Source: CAYWMP01 sp964459445 (lineage in GTDB: Bacteria > Desulfobacterota > DSM-4660 > Desulfatiglandales > HGW-15). Taken from it: DNA of 46,015 nucleotides. The notes below the pieces were generated by a model. The model had not been told where the DNA came from. It searched no databases and worked only from the letters and a program-made list of their open reading frames with translations. The stretch is taken from positions 1 to 46,015 of the forward strand of contig CAYWMP010000021.1 in the NCBI GenBank assembly GCA_964459445.1, read 5' to 3'. Both the position numbers and the translations under genes were made by a program. Of this stretch, positions 24,382 through 31,702 are shown piece after piece (within the stretch, counting starts at the first letter, position 1; every line of letters starts with the position of its first letter).

Positions 24382-25145
24382 TGAAAGCACAATTAGCCAT
24401 GGTCATTGATTCCTCGACCTGCATTGACTGCAGGGCTTGCACCTTGGCCTGCAAGGTGGAGAACAAGGTGCCTACCGGAAAATGGCGGAATTGGGTCAAA
24501 AGGCATGAACCGGATTTCAATAGACCCACGGAGATAGCCAACGGTCTCCCCAGCATGCATTTCCAGCCGGGAGGCTGCATGCACTGTGATAATCCCACCT
24601 GTGTGAGGGCCTGCCCCACGGGCGCAACCTACAAGGATGAGAAAGATGGCACCGTTAGGGTGAATAAGGCACTTTGCATCGGGTGTGGGAGCTGCATTCC
24701 AGCCTGTCCCTATGGGGCCAGATACCGACATCCGGAAGAAAAAAAGGTTGACAAATGCGATTTCTGTGAGAAACGGAGGGCAAGGGGTGAGCTACCGGCC
24801 TGTGTGGTGACCTGTCCAACCAAGGCCAGGACCTTTGGAAATAGGCATGATAACAAAAGCGAACTTGCCCGGCTCATGAAACGCAACAAGGTCGTGCAAG
24901 TGGTGAATCGGCAAACAGATACCAGGCCCAACATTTATTATATCTCAGGGACGGCCCCCAAGGACTGGCCCGTGAAGGCCGAACTCCCGGCCCCGATCCA
25001 AATATGGAAATTGATCAATCCCTTTGCGTGGGCCATTGTGGGACTCAATGCCCTGGGGGTGTTGGCCATGTTGGGAAAACAGATCATGATCAAAGATGAC
25101 ACACCTGAAACAAAGGAGAAAGAAAAAGGGGATACCCATGAGTAG
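24378..25145 (+). CDS. PhsB/PsrB-like 4Fe-4S subunit with C-terminal membrane segment (module B)
   Basis: A 255-residue ferredoxin subunit with clusters CIDCRACTLAC, CMHCDNPTCVRAC, CIGCGSCIPAC and CDFC...CVVTC (four [4Fe-4S]). It differs from the module A subunit by a C-terminal hydrophobic segment (~218-236, FAWAIVGLNALGVLAMLG) and a charged tail, so it is membrane-anchored. No Tat leader; it should be co-exported with the catalytic subunit. The start is ATG 24378 or 24381, both behind GGAG. It overlaps both the upstream and the downstream gene by a few bases. Confidence 0.92.
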   Translation: MMKAQLAMVIDSSTCIDCRACTLACKVENKVPTGKWRNWVKRHEPDFNRPTEIANGLPSMHFQPGGCMHCDNPTCVRACPTGATYKDEKDGTVRVNKALCIGCGSCIPACPYGARYRHPEEKKVDKCDFCEKRRARGELPACVVTCPTKARTFGNRHDNKSELARLMKRNKVVQVVNRQTDTRPNIYYISGTAPKDWPVKAELPAPIQIWKLINPFAWAIVGLNALGVLAMLGKQIMIKDDTPETKEKEKGDTHE

Positions 25146-25857
25146 GAAAATGATGAAAAGGCATACCAGGGTCACGATTATTATGCACTGGTTCAACGCC
25201 CTGTGTTGGTTTTTCTTGCTGGCCACTGGTCTGGGACTTATCAAAAATGAGGATCTACAAATTTTGGGGGGAGGCTGGACAAATCTGATGCGAGGTATTT
25301 TCGGCAGCGGAGAGGACCTCCTCTTGGCCCATGAGATATGCGGTTTGATCTGGGCGGGCGTATTCCTTGTATATGGCGTTTTGGGTTCGAAAAGAATTGC
25401 GATTCCATTTCTAAAAGAAATCTTTACCTTTTTGCCTTCCAGAGATTTTTGGTGGATCGTCAAGAAAGGGATTCAGATGACCATGGGCAACAGGGTCATG
25501 GAAAAATTAGGATTTGATCCCAAAATACCGGATCAAGGTTTTTATAATGTTGGCCAGAAGCTGTTCGCCATCCCTTCGGTTCTCGGGGGCATGGTGATCG
25601 CAGCAACAGGAATCGTGATGGTCTTGTCTGATCTCTACTTAACGGATACCGCTGTCGTTCAGTGGGCCATACTTATCCATTTTATTACCGTAGTGCTGGT
25701 TTTCGGCGGCCTTTTGATTCACATCTACATGGCATCCATTGCCTCAGGGGAACGCCCGGCGTTCATCTCCATGTTTACAGGCAGTGTGCCTGAGGAATAC
25801 GCGATGCATCATCACAAGCTGTGGTATGACCGAATCAAGAACACCGGTTCTTTGTAA
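25138..25857 (+). CDS. Di-heme cytochrome b membrane subunit, PhsC/FdnI-like (module B)
   Basis: A 239-residue integral membrane protein with four main hydrophobic segments. Histidines suited to heme b ligation are in VTIIMHWFNALCW (segment 1), LAHEICGLIWAG (segment 2) and LIHFITVVLVFGGLLIHIYMA (segment 4), the pattern of the formate dehydrogenase gamma/PhsC family. It would oxidise menaquinol and pass electrons to the Fe-S subunit encoded just upstream, with which it overlaps. Module A has no such subunit. The C-terminus is histidine-rich (MHHHK). Confidence 0.9.
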   Translation: MSRKMMKRHTRVTIIMHWFNALCWFFLLATGLGLIKNEDLQILGGGWTNLMRGIFGSGEDLLLAHEICGLIWAGVFLVYGVLGSKRIAIPFLKEIFTFLPSRDFWWIVKKGIQMTMGNRVMEKLGFDPKIPDQGFYNVGQKLFAIPSVLGGMVIAATGIVMVLSDLYLTDTAVVQWAILIHFITVVLVFGGLLIHIYMASIASGERPAFISMFTGSVPEEYAMHHHKLWYDRIKNTGSL

Positions 25858-25875
25858 TTAGGCGCTCTACACCCC

Positions 25876-26892
25876 ATGACAGGAAAAAATCTCATACTAA
25901 TAGGTCTCATTTTTCTGGTCCTTTCAGGATCCTTCACAGCGATTGGGGCGGAAACGCCCGTGTATTGGGAGCGGGCTAAGGAGGAGGCCAAAAGGGAAGG
26001 GTATTTTCTTGTAACTTACGAGTCCCTGAAAACCCTATATGATTCAAAGGCGGATTTTATGATCGTGGATGTGCGGCCCTGCTACGAATACAAAGACGGT
26101 CACCTTCCCAAAGCAGTAAACCTGGAATTTGATCTTGGAGACCGGCTCGGAATCAAACCGGAAAAACGGGAGGCCTTTGAAAAGCTCCTGGGCCCTGATA
26201 AGGATCGCCTGATTGTGATCTATTGTCGCAGTTTCAGGTGACTGCGCAGTGGCATTGCATCTCGCTGGGCCGTGCGCCTGGGATATAAGAATATCAGACG
26301 TTACCCTGAAGGGTATTTTGGGTGGAAAGCGGCCAATGCACCGGAAGAGGATGAATCAAAGGAAACCCCCAAGCTTACGGTGGGGGATTATTTTCCCTCT
26401 TGTCGGTTGGTCCTTCTGGACCAGGCAAGGGACAGGGAATACTTAGAGATAGGGCATAAGGGCAGGGCCTTTTCACTCGAAGACATCAAGAGTGAGTACC
26501 TCTTCATAGAACTCTACAATGAAATGTGCTCGGCCTGCATTAATGAGGTGAAGAACTACAAGGGAGTGTACCGTAGACTGGTTGCCGAGCAAGATCTCAA
26601 TGACCGGGTCAAGATGATGGGCATCGGAGTGGGGAGTAAAAAGCGGAAGGTGGCAAAGTTCCGCAAAAAAAAAGGCATCCCTTTCCCCCTGTTTGCCGAC
26701 GAAGGATGGGAGATATTTCGGTGTCTGGGAGATCCCCTCCTACCTACATCCTATCTGGTTCAGAGACAGCCCAATGGGGGAAGGAAAATCCTCCTGGTTC
26801 AATCGGGCCATATCGACAGTGTAGAGGGATTCATGAAGAAAATGGAGTGCCTAATAAACAAGTCCCATGCATCAAGCTCGGCGAGCGAATAG
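25876..26892 (+). CDS. Selenocysteine rhodanese fused to TlpA-like thioredoxin domain, exported
   Basis: One frame of 338 residues read through UGA 26239-26241 (Sec122). A signal peptide (~1-24) is followed by a rhodanese domain (~45-150) whose active loop is YCRSFR-Sec-LRSG, Cys117-x4-Sec122, the same spacing as in the lipoprotein at 18708. A thioredoxin-like/AhpC-TSA domain (~165-325) follows, with CSAC at 218-221. After the UGA the frame continues with typical rhodanese sequence (RLGYKNIRRYPEGYFGW), so read-through is required for an intact fold. It begins 18 bases after the cytochrome b gene. The fusion couples a sulfur/selenium active loop to a dithiol reductant, suggesting that the thioredoxin domain regenerates the rhodanese. 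A SECIS is less obvious here than at the other UGA codons. Confidence 0.85.
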
Positions 26893-27055
26893 CCAGCGAT
26901 CGGCATTTGAAATCGGCGACATCCGGGAGGTGCGAGCCGTCCCGCAGGTCATATTTCTCGCGAAATCCCGGCAATGACATAGGAGCACTATTTTTTCAGG
27001 TAGTTGGATTTTAGGCTTAAGAGAACTTAACGGTAATTTATTAAGGAGGTAAAAG

Positions 27056-27331
27056 ATGATGAGACTAAGAAAACCTTTGGGATTGCTGATCCTGGCAATC
27101 CTGGCCATGACCCTGAGTCTTGGCTGTGTATCGACTCAACAGGCCGTGGCGCCGAGCAAGGCGGAGGCAAAGGCGGNNNNNNNNNNNNNNNNNNNNNNNN
27201 NNNNNNNNNNNNNNNNNNNNNNNNNNNNNNNNNNNNNNNNNNNNNNNNNNNNNNNNNNNNNNNNNNNNNNNNNNNNGGCCGAGATCACCTACAAGAAGGA
27301 TGGATCCTATAAGATGGTAGTGCCCAAGTAA
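27056..27331 (+). CDS. Rhodanese lipoprotein, second copy, interrupted by assembly gap
   Basis: Only the ends are present. The start (AAGGAGG ribosome site; ATG 27056 or 27059) gives a lipoprotein leader ending LSLGC. Bases 27100-27176 match 18752-18828 with one difference, and 27277-27331 match 19793-19847 exactly, including the stop. Between them are exactly 100 N, the usual placeholder for a gap of unknown size. By comparison with the first copy about 960 bases, including one or two selenocysteine rhodanese domains, could be missing. Reading frame across the N run is not meaningful. Confidence 0.8.
   Translation: MMRLRKPLGLLILAILAMTLSLGCVSTQQAVAPSKAEAKAXXXXXXXXXXXXXXXXXXXXXXXXXXXXXXXXXXAEITYKKDGSYKMVVPK
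27177..27276. other. Assembly gap (100 N)
   Basis: A run of 100 undetermined bases inside the second rhodanese lipoprotein gene. Both flanks are near-identical to the gene at 18708-19847, so the break probably reflects repeat collapse during assembly. Confidence 0.99.
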
Positions 27332-27367
27332 GTCTTCATCCGGGAACGTCCTATTTTACCCGATATG

Positions 27368-27397
27368 CCCCGCCCGCCCTTCATGGGGCGGGCGGGG
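27368..27397. terminator. Strong bidirectional hairpin terminator
   Basis: CCCCGCCCGCCC (27368-27379) pairs perfectly with GGGCGGGCGGGG (27386-27397). It lies between the convergent rhodanese lipoprotein and TorD-type genes. There is no U-run, so termination may rely on stem strength. Confidence 0.65.
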
Positions 27398-27402
27398 TGA
27401 CC

Positions 27403-28056
27403 CTATGGGGATTCGCCAAGAGATCCTATGAAGTGAAGAATTGAGAGCAGAACGGAAGCTATGCGGGAATAGAAAGGGCATTCCCTTTCCGCTTCGAGCC
27501 TTTGTTGGAATTCAGTGACCCATGGGACCATGGTGTTTAAGGCAAAGGAAGCCGCTTCATTCGTTGCGTCTTGATCCTTTCCACCCAGCCCCTTTTCGAG
27601 AAGGAAGTACAGGTACTCCAGTTCTACGGAAAGATGGTCCGGAGGCTCGTGGATATCCTTGCCCATGGATAATCCGGCTGCCTCCATGCGGTGCTTCATC
27701 TCCATGGCGGGAGGCCCCATTAATGGGGCATTCTCATATTCATAGCAGGACTGATAGAGGGGCGCCGGGATTCCTCCCTTGGCGCTTATAAAGAGACGGA
27801 CATAGGCCTCATCCAGGTGTTGATAAAGATCGTCGGCATCGGAAGACTCTCGGATAATGGCCTTCAACTCTTGAATGCTTTTGTCAAACTCGGCCTTCAG
27901 GAAGGTATTGATCTCTAAGGCCCAGCTTAAAGATGCGCCCTGCGTCATCTCAGCACAGCACGCCTGAGTCGGTCCCCAGAAGATCCGGCTGATAAAGGCC
28001 AGGGCTTCCAGGAGACTCCCCAAGGGATCCTTTGGATTATGGGGCGAGCTTTCCAT
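27403..28056 (-). CDS. TorD/DmsD-family molybdoenzyme maturation chaperone
   Basis: A 217-residue, mostly helical cytoplasmic protein. The segment EPPDHLSVELEYLYFLL (about residues 138-154) is the E-P-x-D-H-x-x-x-x-x-x-x-x-L core of TorD-like chaperones, which bind Tat leaders and help insert the molybdenum cofactor. It is convergent with module B, and its clients are probably the two PhsA-type enzymes in this window. No strong ribosome site is seen before the ATG. Confidence 0.85.
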   Translation of the reverse strand: MESSPHNPKDPLGSLLEALAFISRIFWGPTQACCAEMTQGASLSWALEINTFLKAEFDKSIQELKAIIRESSDADDLYQHLDEAYVRLFISAKGGIPAPLYQSCYEYENAPLMGPPAMEMKHRMEAAGLSMGKDIHEPPDHLSVELEYLYFLLEKGLGGKDQDATNEAASFALNTMVPWVTEFQQRLEAERECPFYSRIASVLLSILHFIGSLGESP

Positions 28057-28177
28057 TAACCCGGCTTTTTATCAATTAATTTCTCGACCTACAAGGCAAA
28101 AGCGTTTTATGATTTTGAGAGAGGAAATGAATGGGTGAGTGAGAGAGACTTGCGTAATTGTTTACAGGGAATAGGGG

Positions 28178-28543
28178 CTAAAAATATTGCTCTATGTTTT
28201 TCATAAAGCCCCGCGTATCGATGGGTTTGGTAATGTAGCCGGCACAACCTGCTTTCTTGGCTTTTTCATCGTCTCCGTCCATGGCATAGGAAGTCAACGC
28301 CACGACGGGAATATCCTTTGTTTTTTCGTCTTTCTTGATGTTTTTTGTGGCTGTCAAACCATCCATGCCAGGCAACTGGATATCCATCAATATCAGATCC
28401 GGAAGATGCTCTTGCGCCAGCTTTATCCCCGCCTCCGCATCCGAAGCCTCCAGGACTTCATAATCGCCAGTACTTAAAAGCCCTCTTACCAGCTTCATGT
28501 TCAATTCATTGTCTTCTATAACCAATACCCTATGCTGAGCCAT
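28178..28543 (-). CDS. Single-domain response regulator (CheY/DivK-like)
   Basis: A 121-residue receiver domain with no output domain. The acidic pair Glu10-Asp11, phospho-acceptor Asp54 (ILMDIQLPGMDG), the ALTS threonine/serine and the TKPID lysine are all present. I placed the start at 28543, where GAGG is suitably upstream, rather than at 28561. Such proteins act by protein contacts in phosphorelays. No histidine kinase is adjacent. Confidence 0.9.
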   Translation of the reverse strand: MAQHRVLVIEDNELNMKLVRGLLSTGDYEVLEASDAEAGIKLAQEHLPDLILMDIQLPGMDGLTATKNIKKDEKTKDIPVVALTSYAMDGDDEKAKKAGCAGYITKPIDTRGFMKNIEQYF

Positions 28544-28606
28544 TTTCGAAACCTCGCTCAAGATGCGAAGACAACCGCGGCTTTGCAGGACAACAGGTGC
28601 TACATA

Positions 28607-28882
28607 TTATTTGCCATAATTCTTGGCAAGGTAATCAATGATTATCTTGGCTTCCTTATCCTTGATTGATGCGCTGTTCCTTTTGATCATCCTGTTCACT
28701 GTAGCCTCCCATTCGGCCTTTGTTTTCTTTTTGGACTTGGGCCTATTAATGGAATGACACCGGCTGCATTTCTGCTCAAATAGATATTCGGCAGGATCTT
28801 CGGATTTCTTTACGCTTTGTTGAACACAGCCGAATACCAGAGACATGCTGATTAGAAGAACCGCGGGAATGTATCTTTTCAT
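28607..28882 (-). CDS. Monoheme cytochrome c lipoprotein
   Basis: A 91-residue product with a lipoprotein signal (MKRYIPAVLLISMSLVFGC, lipobox VFGC at residue 19) and one heme motif CSRCH in EQKCSRCHSINRPKS. The remaining sequence (AEWEATVNRMIKRN...IIDYLAKNYGK) is typical of small class I-like cytochromes, with Met37-type ligand MIKRN. I chose the internal ATG because it begins a proper lipoprotein leader; the longer frame adds 24 unconvincing residues. Probably a periplasm-facing membrane-attached electron carrier. Confidence 0.87.
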   Translation of the reverse strand: MKRYIPAVLLISMSLVFGCVQQSVKKSEDPAEYLFEQKCSRCHSINRPKSKKKTKAEWEATVNRMIKRNSASIKDKEAKIIIDYLAKNYGK

Positions 28883-29087
28883 TGGTATTGCCCCCGTATT
28901 GAAATTGGCTCGAATGTAAATAATTATACAAAGACAATTGTCTAAATACAACAAGACACTTTAAAGCCGAGGAAGGATCTGGTGAAAAAATATTGCCTAT
29001 AGCGGCTGCCTTTAGGTTAGGAAACCTATAATCATTTGGAAGAACTGTAAGTCAATGAGGTTATGGAAAGGGTTTTGGTTAAGTGAT

Positions 29088-29588
29088 TCAAATTTTGACC
29101 TCTTCCCTAAAGCCGAATCGAATGCTGTTATCCAAATAGTAAATCAGGCTGGGAACAAATTTGTAAAGCCTCACCTTAAAACGCTTTGCAAAGGCGCCTA
29201 AATCTAAATCCTGTTCCGATTCGAAGAAATCCCTTGTAAATGGAAACCTTTTCAAGTAGGCGCGAATAGCCTCGACAGTCTCCAATTTTGATGAAACGAT
29301 CTCGATCTTCCCCGATATCTGTAAACCGCGAATTCCCTGCCACGTGTCGGCCGGCACGTGTATGGCGGAGGATGCCTTACCACTTCCCAGAGACTCCTCA
29401 ATGTGCCGTGAACCGGGATCGGAAAAAAAATAGAAACAGGATTTGAGGAAAACGTAGTAAACAGGGGCTGCCCAGGCTTCATCGCCCTTTGCAGTGGCCA
29501 AGGTCATGGTGCTTTGTGCCCTGATCAGAGTTTCCGTTAACCTCTTGAGCTCTTTCTGATTTGGTTCTTTGGTATTTTTTCCAGTCAT
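29088..29588 (-). CDS. Pyridoxamine 5'-phosphate oxidase-like flavin/F420-binding protein
   Basis: A 166-residue split-barrel protein. TMTLATAKGDEAWAAPVYYVF and FYFFSDPGSRHIEESL are the strand-turn motifs of the PNPOx-like FMN-binding family. An oxidoreductase or flavin-binding role is inferred; the residues for pyridoxamine phosphate specificity are not evident. It stands alone and its stop is followed by nothing recognisable. Length is normal. Confidence 0.82.
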   Translation of the reverse strand: MTGKNTKEPNQKELKRLTETLIRAQSTMTLATAKGDEAWAAPVYYVFLKSCFYFFSDPGSRHIEESLGSGKASSAIHVPADTWQGIRGLQISGKIEIVSSKLETVEAIRAYLKRFPFTRDFFESEQDLDLGAFAKRFKVRLYKFVPSLIYYLDNSIRFGFREEVKI

Positions 29589-29817
29589 AGTACCTTGCGT
29601 TTTGCTTATGTCGTCAATGTATCAACTATATTTCGAGCGTATCATTCGTCCTTACTCTAAATACCAGCAACAGCAATAACAAAATGAATGACCGAAAGCT
29701 ACCGTTATCGTAATCATTTGCATTGGGCAAAAACATTCGACAGGATAACAGGATCAACAGGTCCTTTCCGCCGCGGCTTCGACCTGTAAAACAGTTGAAA
29801 TTGTTTCTATTCTTGGC

Positions 29818-29846
29818 TTGACCATCGGAGTTCTTGTTCCTAGATT
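29818..29846 (+). promoter_or_regulatory. Possible sigma-70 promoter of the peroxiredoxin gene
   Basis: TTGACC (29818-29823), a 17-base spacer and TAGATT (29841-29846) lie 70 bases upstream of the ATG at 29916. Match to the -10 consensus is only 4 of 6. The rest of the 327-base spacer (29589-29915) shows no gene. Confidence 0.4.
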
Positions 29847-29915
29847 AGTTTATACGGTGAAAATTTGGGTTTTGCTTTTCCATTCCACTCAACGACAGCA
29901 AAGGAGGTAGGAGAA

Positions 29916-30536
29916 ATGGCAGCAGAAGAAATAACCGGTGGACTCAAGATAGGTCAAAGTGTTCCTGATTTTGAGATGGATACCTACGATCCGACCGAAT
30001 TCTATTTCGGCAAGGTTTCCCTCAGCAAACTGAAGGAGGAGGGTAAGTGGACAGTTCTGTTCTTTTATCCCGCAGATTTCACGTTCGTTTGAGCGACCGA
30101 ATTCGCCGCTCTGGCAGAGCGGCATGACCAGTTCAAAGAATTAGGCGCCGAAGTGGTTACAGTGAGTACGGACACACAATTTGTGCATCTGGCGTGGCAG
30201 CGAGATGAAAAATTGCTCAAGGATTTTAAATTCCAGATGGCCGCAGACCCAACAGGAAAGGTTTCAAAAATGTTCGGTGTTTATGACGAATCAGTGGGTC
30301 TCGATCTCAGAGGATCCTTTGTCATTAGCCCCGAGGGCACCCTTCTAAATGCAGAGGTGAATTTTTTCAATCTGGGGAGAAATATTGATGAGTTGATCAG
30401 AAAGATTAAAGCCAACATTTACCTGGCAGAACACGGGGATGAGGCGTGCCCGGCAGATTGGAAGGAAAAGGGCGATGCGACTCTTACACCGGGTATTGAA
30501 ATGGTAGGAAAGGTCGCCGAAGCGCTTGAAAAGTAG
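29916..30536 (+). CDS. Selenocysteine peroxiredoxin (AhpC/Prx1 type)
   Basis: Single 206-residue frame read through UGA 30090-30092 as Sec59. The loop is FFYPADFTFV-Sec-ATEFAAL: in ordinary 2-Cys peroxiredoxins this is FTFVCPTE, so Sec takes the place of the peroxidatic Cys. The resolving-cysteine region EACPADWK (AhpC: EVCPAxW) is retained near residue 177. Homology continues on both sides of the UGA, in frame. A clear SECIS-like hairpin follows. GGAGG upstream fixes ATG 29916. The enzyme reduces H2O2 or organic peroxides; Sec peroxiredoxins are known from anaerobes such as Eubacterium acidaminophilum. Stands alone, followed by a terminator-like structure. Confidence 0.93.
30090..30123 (+). 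promoter_or_regulatory. UGA(Sec) codon and SECIS-like hairpin of the peroxiredoxin gene
   Basis: UGA 30090-30092, then GCCGCTC (30105-30111), loop TGGCA, GAGCGGC (30117-30123): a perfect 7-bp stem with a small G-containing apical loop about 22 bases after the UGA, as expected of a bacterial SECIS. Confidence 0.87.
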
Positions 30537-30579
30537 TATTATTTAATCCCTTTCAGTTACGCGGGAACAAATGAAAGAA

Positions 30580-30658
30580 AGGCACAGGGCTCAAGGTGTA
30601 AGGCTTAAGTTAAAGCTTTCTTTCCTTGCGCCCTACGCCTTGTACCGTGGGCCTTTTT
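30580..30658 (+). terminator. Terminator-like long imperfect hairpin after the peroxiredoxin gene
   Basis: AGGGCTCAAGGTGTAAGGC (30586-30604) pairs imperfectly with GCCTTGTACCGTGGGCCT (30637-30654), followed by TTTTTGTTTT. It is the expected position for the end of the peroxiredoxin transcript. Confidence 0.6.
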
Positions 30659-30729
30659 GTTTTGATCCCCCCAACCCCGCCCAAAAGAACAAACTTTCAA
30701 ATCAATAAAGAGTTGCGAAAAACAGAATC

Positions 30730-31317
30730 ATGAAGATGAGCCGGTTGGAAAAGAAGTTTGTAAACAGCAAACGTCATGGTCAGAGCAACATAAAGATTCT
30801 CAAACAGATGCTAGGCCGTGTGTCGCTCGAAGAGGTGAAACGCGTACTTGAGGTAGGGTGTGGCGTGGGGACGGTCGCATCCTATTTAAACATTGAATAT
30901 GGCAAAGAAGTGGTCGGGACCGATGTGGATCCGGAGCAGATCGATCTCGCCATGAAACATTATCAAGAAAATCATAGGCTCCGATTCTTCGAGGCAGACA
31001 CCACAAGACTCCCTTTTGAAGACGCCGAATTCGACCTGGCCCTCTCCTTCATGGTGCTGCACCATATTAGCGAATGGAAAAAAGCACTCCAAGAAGTGAA
31101 TCGGGTTCTACGGCCTGATGGATTCTATCTCATCAATGATTTCGTCTTATCCAATTTAGCAAGGAACATCCTGAAACCCATCGCCAGGAATTCGGGCGTC
31201 TTTAGCTTAAAAGAACTTATGAATGAACTCAAGGCACTCAATTTCGAATTGGTCTTTGACAAAGGGCCTATATGGCTGCCTATCGGGAAATATAGTGGCG
31301 TGTTTAGAAAGGTATAA
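30730..31317 (+). CDS. Class I SAM-dependent methyltransferase
   Basis: A 195-residue Methyltransf_11-type protein. Motif I VLEVGCGVGTVASYL, acidic residue of motif II (VGTDVDPEQI), LPFEDAEFDLALSFMVLHH (motif IV) and RVLRPDGFYLIND (motif VI) are in order. Cytosolic; substrate unknown. The nearby hairpin at 31318 may end its transcript. The ATG has only a weak ribosome site. Confidence 0.88.
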   Translation: MKMSRLEKKFVNSKRHGQSNIKILKQMLGRVSLEEVKRVLEVGCGVGTVASYLNIEYGKEVVGTDVDPEQIDLAMKHYQENHRLRFFEADTTRLPFEDAEFDLALSFMVLHHISEWKKALQEVNRVLRPDGFYLINDFVLSNLARNILKPIARNSGVFSLKELMNELKALNFELVFDKGPIWLPIGKYSGVFRKV

Positions 31318-31345
31318 GGCCAAGATGCCCTAGGGCGTCTTGGCC
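31318..31345. terminator. Perfect hairpin after the methyltransferase gene
   Basis: GGCCAAGA (31318-31325) and TCTTGGCC (31338-31345) enclose the self-complementary GCCCTAGGGC. No U-run follows. The rest of 31346-31702 has further small stems (CTCGCCTATAGGCGAG; GCCCGCC...GGCGGGC) and a dispersed 25-base repeat at 31656, but no gene. Confidence 0.55.
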
Positions 31346-31655
31346 GGTGCAGTCGTAGGGTATAAACGCTAAATTGAATGGTTCAGCAGAATATCGAACT
31401 CGCCTATAGGCGAGCAAGTACTTGTCAGCCTTTGGCTGATCGAACAAGAAATCCCGAATTAAGTTAAGACTCCCTTGTCTCGCAGTTTTGATGCTTGTTT
31501 CATAGGTTCGGGGTTTTTGCCCGCCGAATGTAAGGCGGGCAAGGATTCAAAGAAGGAACCTTGTTAAAAGGCCTCTGCTAAACGGAGAATTTGAACGTCA
31601 AAATCTGTCAATCTACTCTTAAGGTCAATTGTCTTACGTACCCTTCGACATTCAT

Positions 31656-31680
31656 TATTCCTTGTTCGAAATTCGATATT
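31656..31680 (-). repeat. Dispersed 25-base repeat, copy 1
   Basis: Reverse complement GAATATCGAATTTCGAACAAGGAAT in parts: it matches 41062-41086 at 24 of 25 bases in the opposite orientation. Both are in non-coding spacers. Likely a member of a short dispersed family in this genome. Confidence 0.6.
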
Positions 31681-31702
31681 CTTTTTTTTCAAGACCAAAT
31701 CC

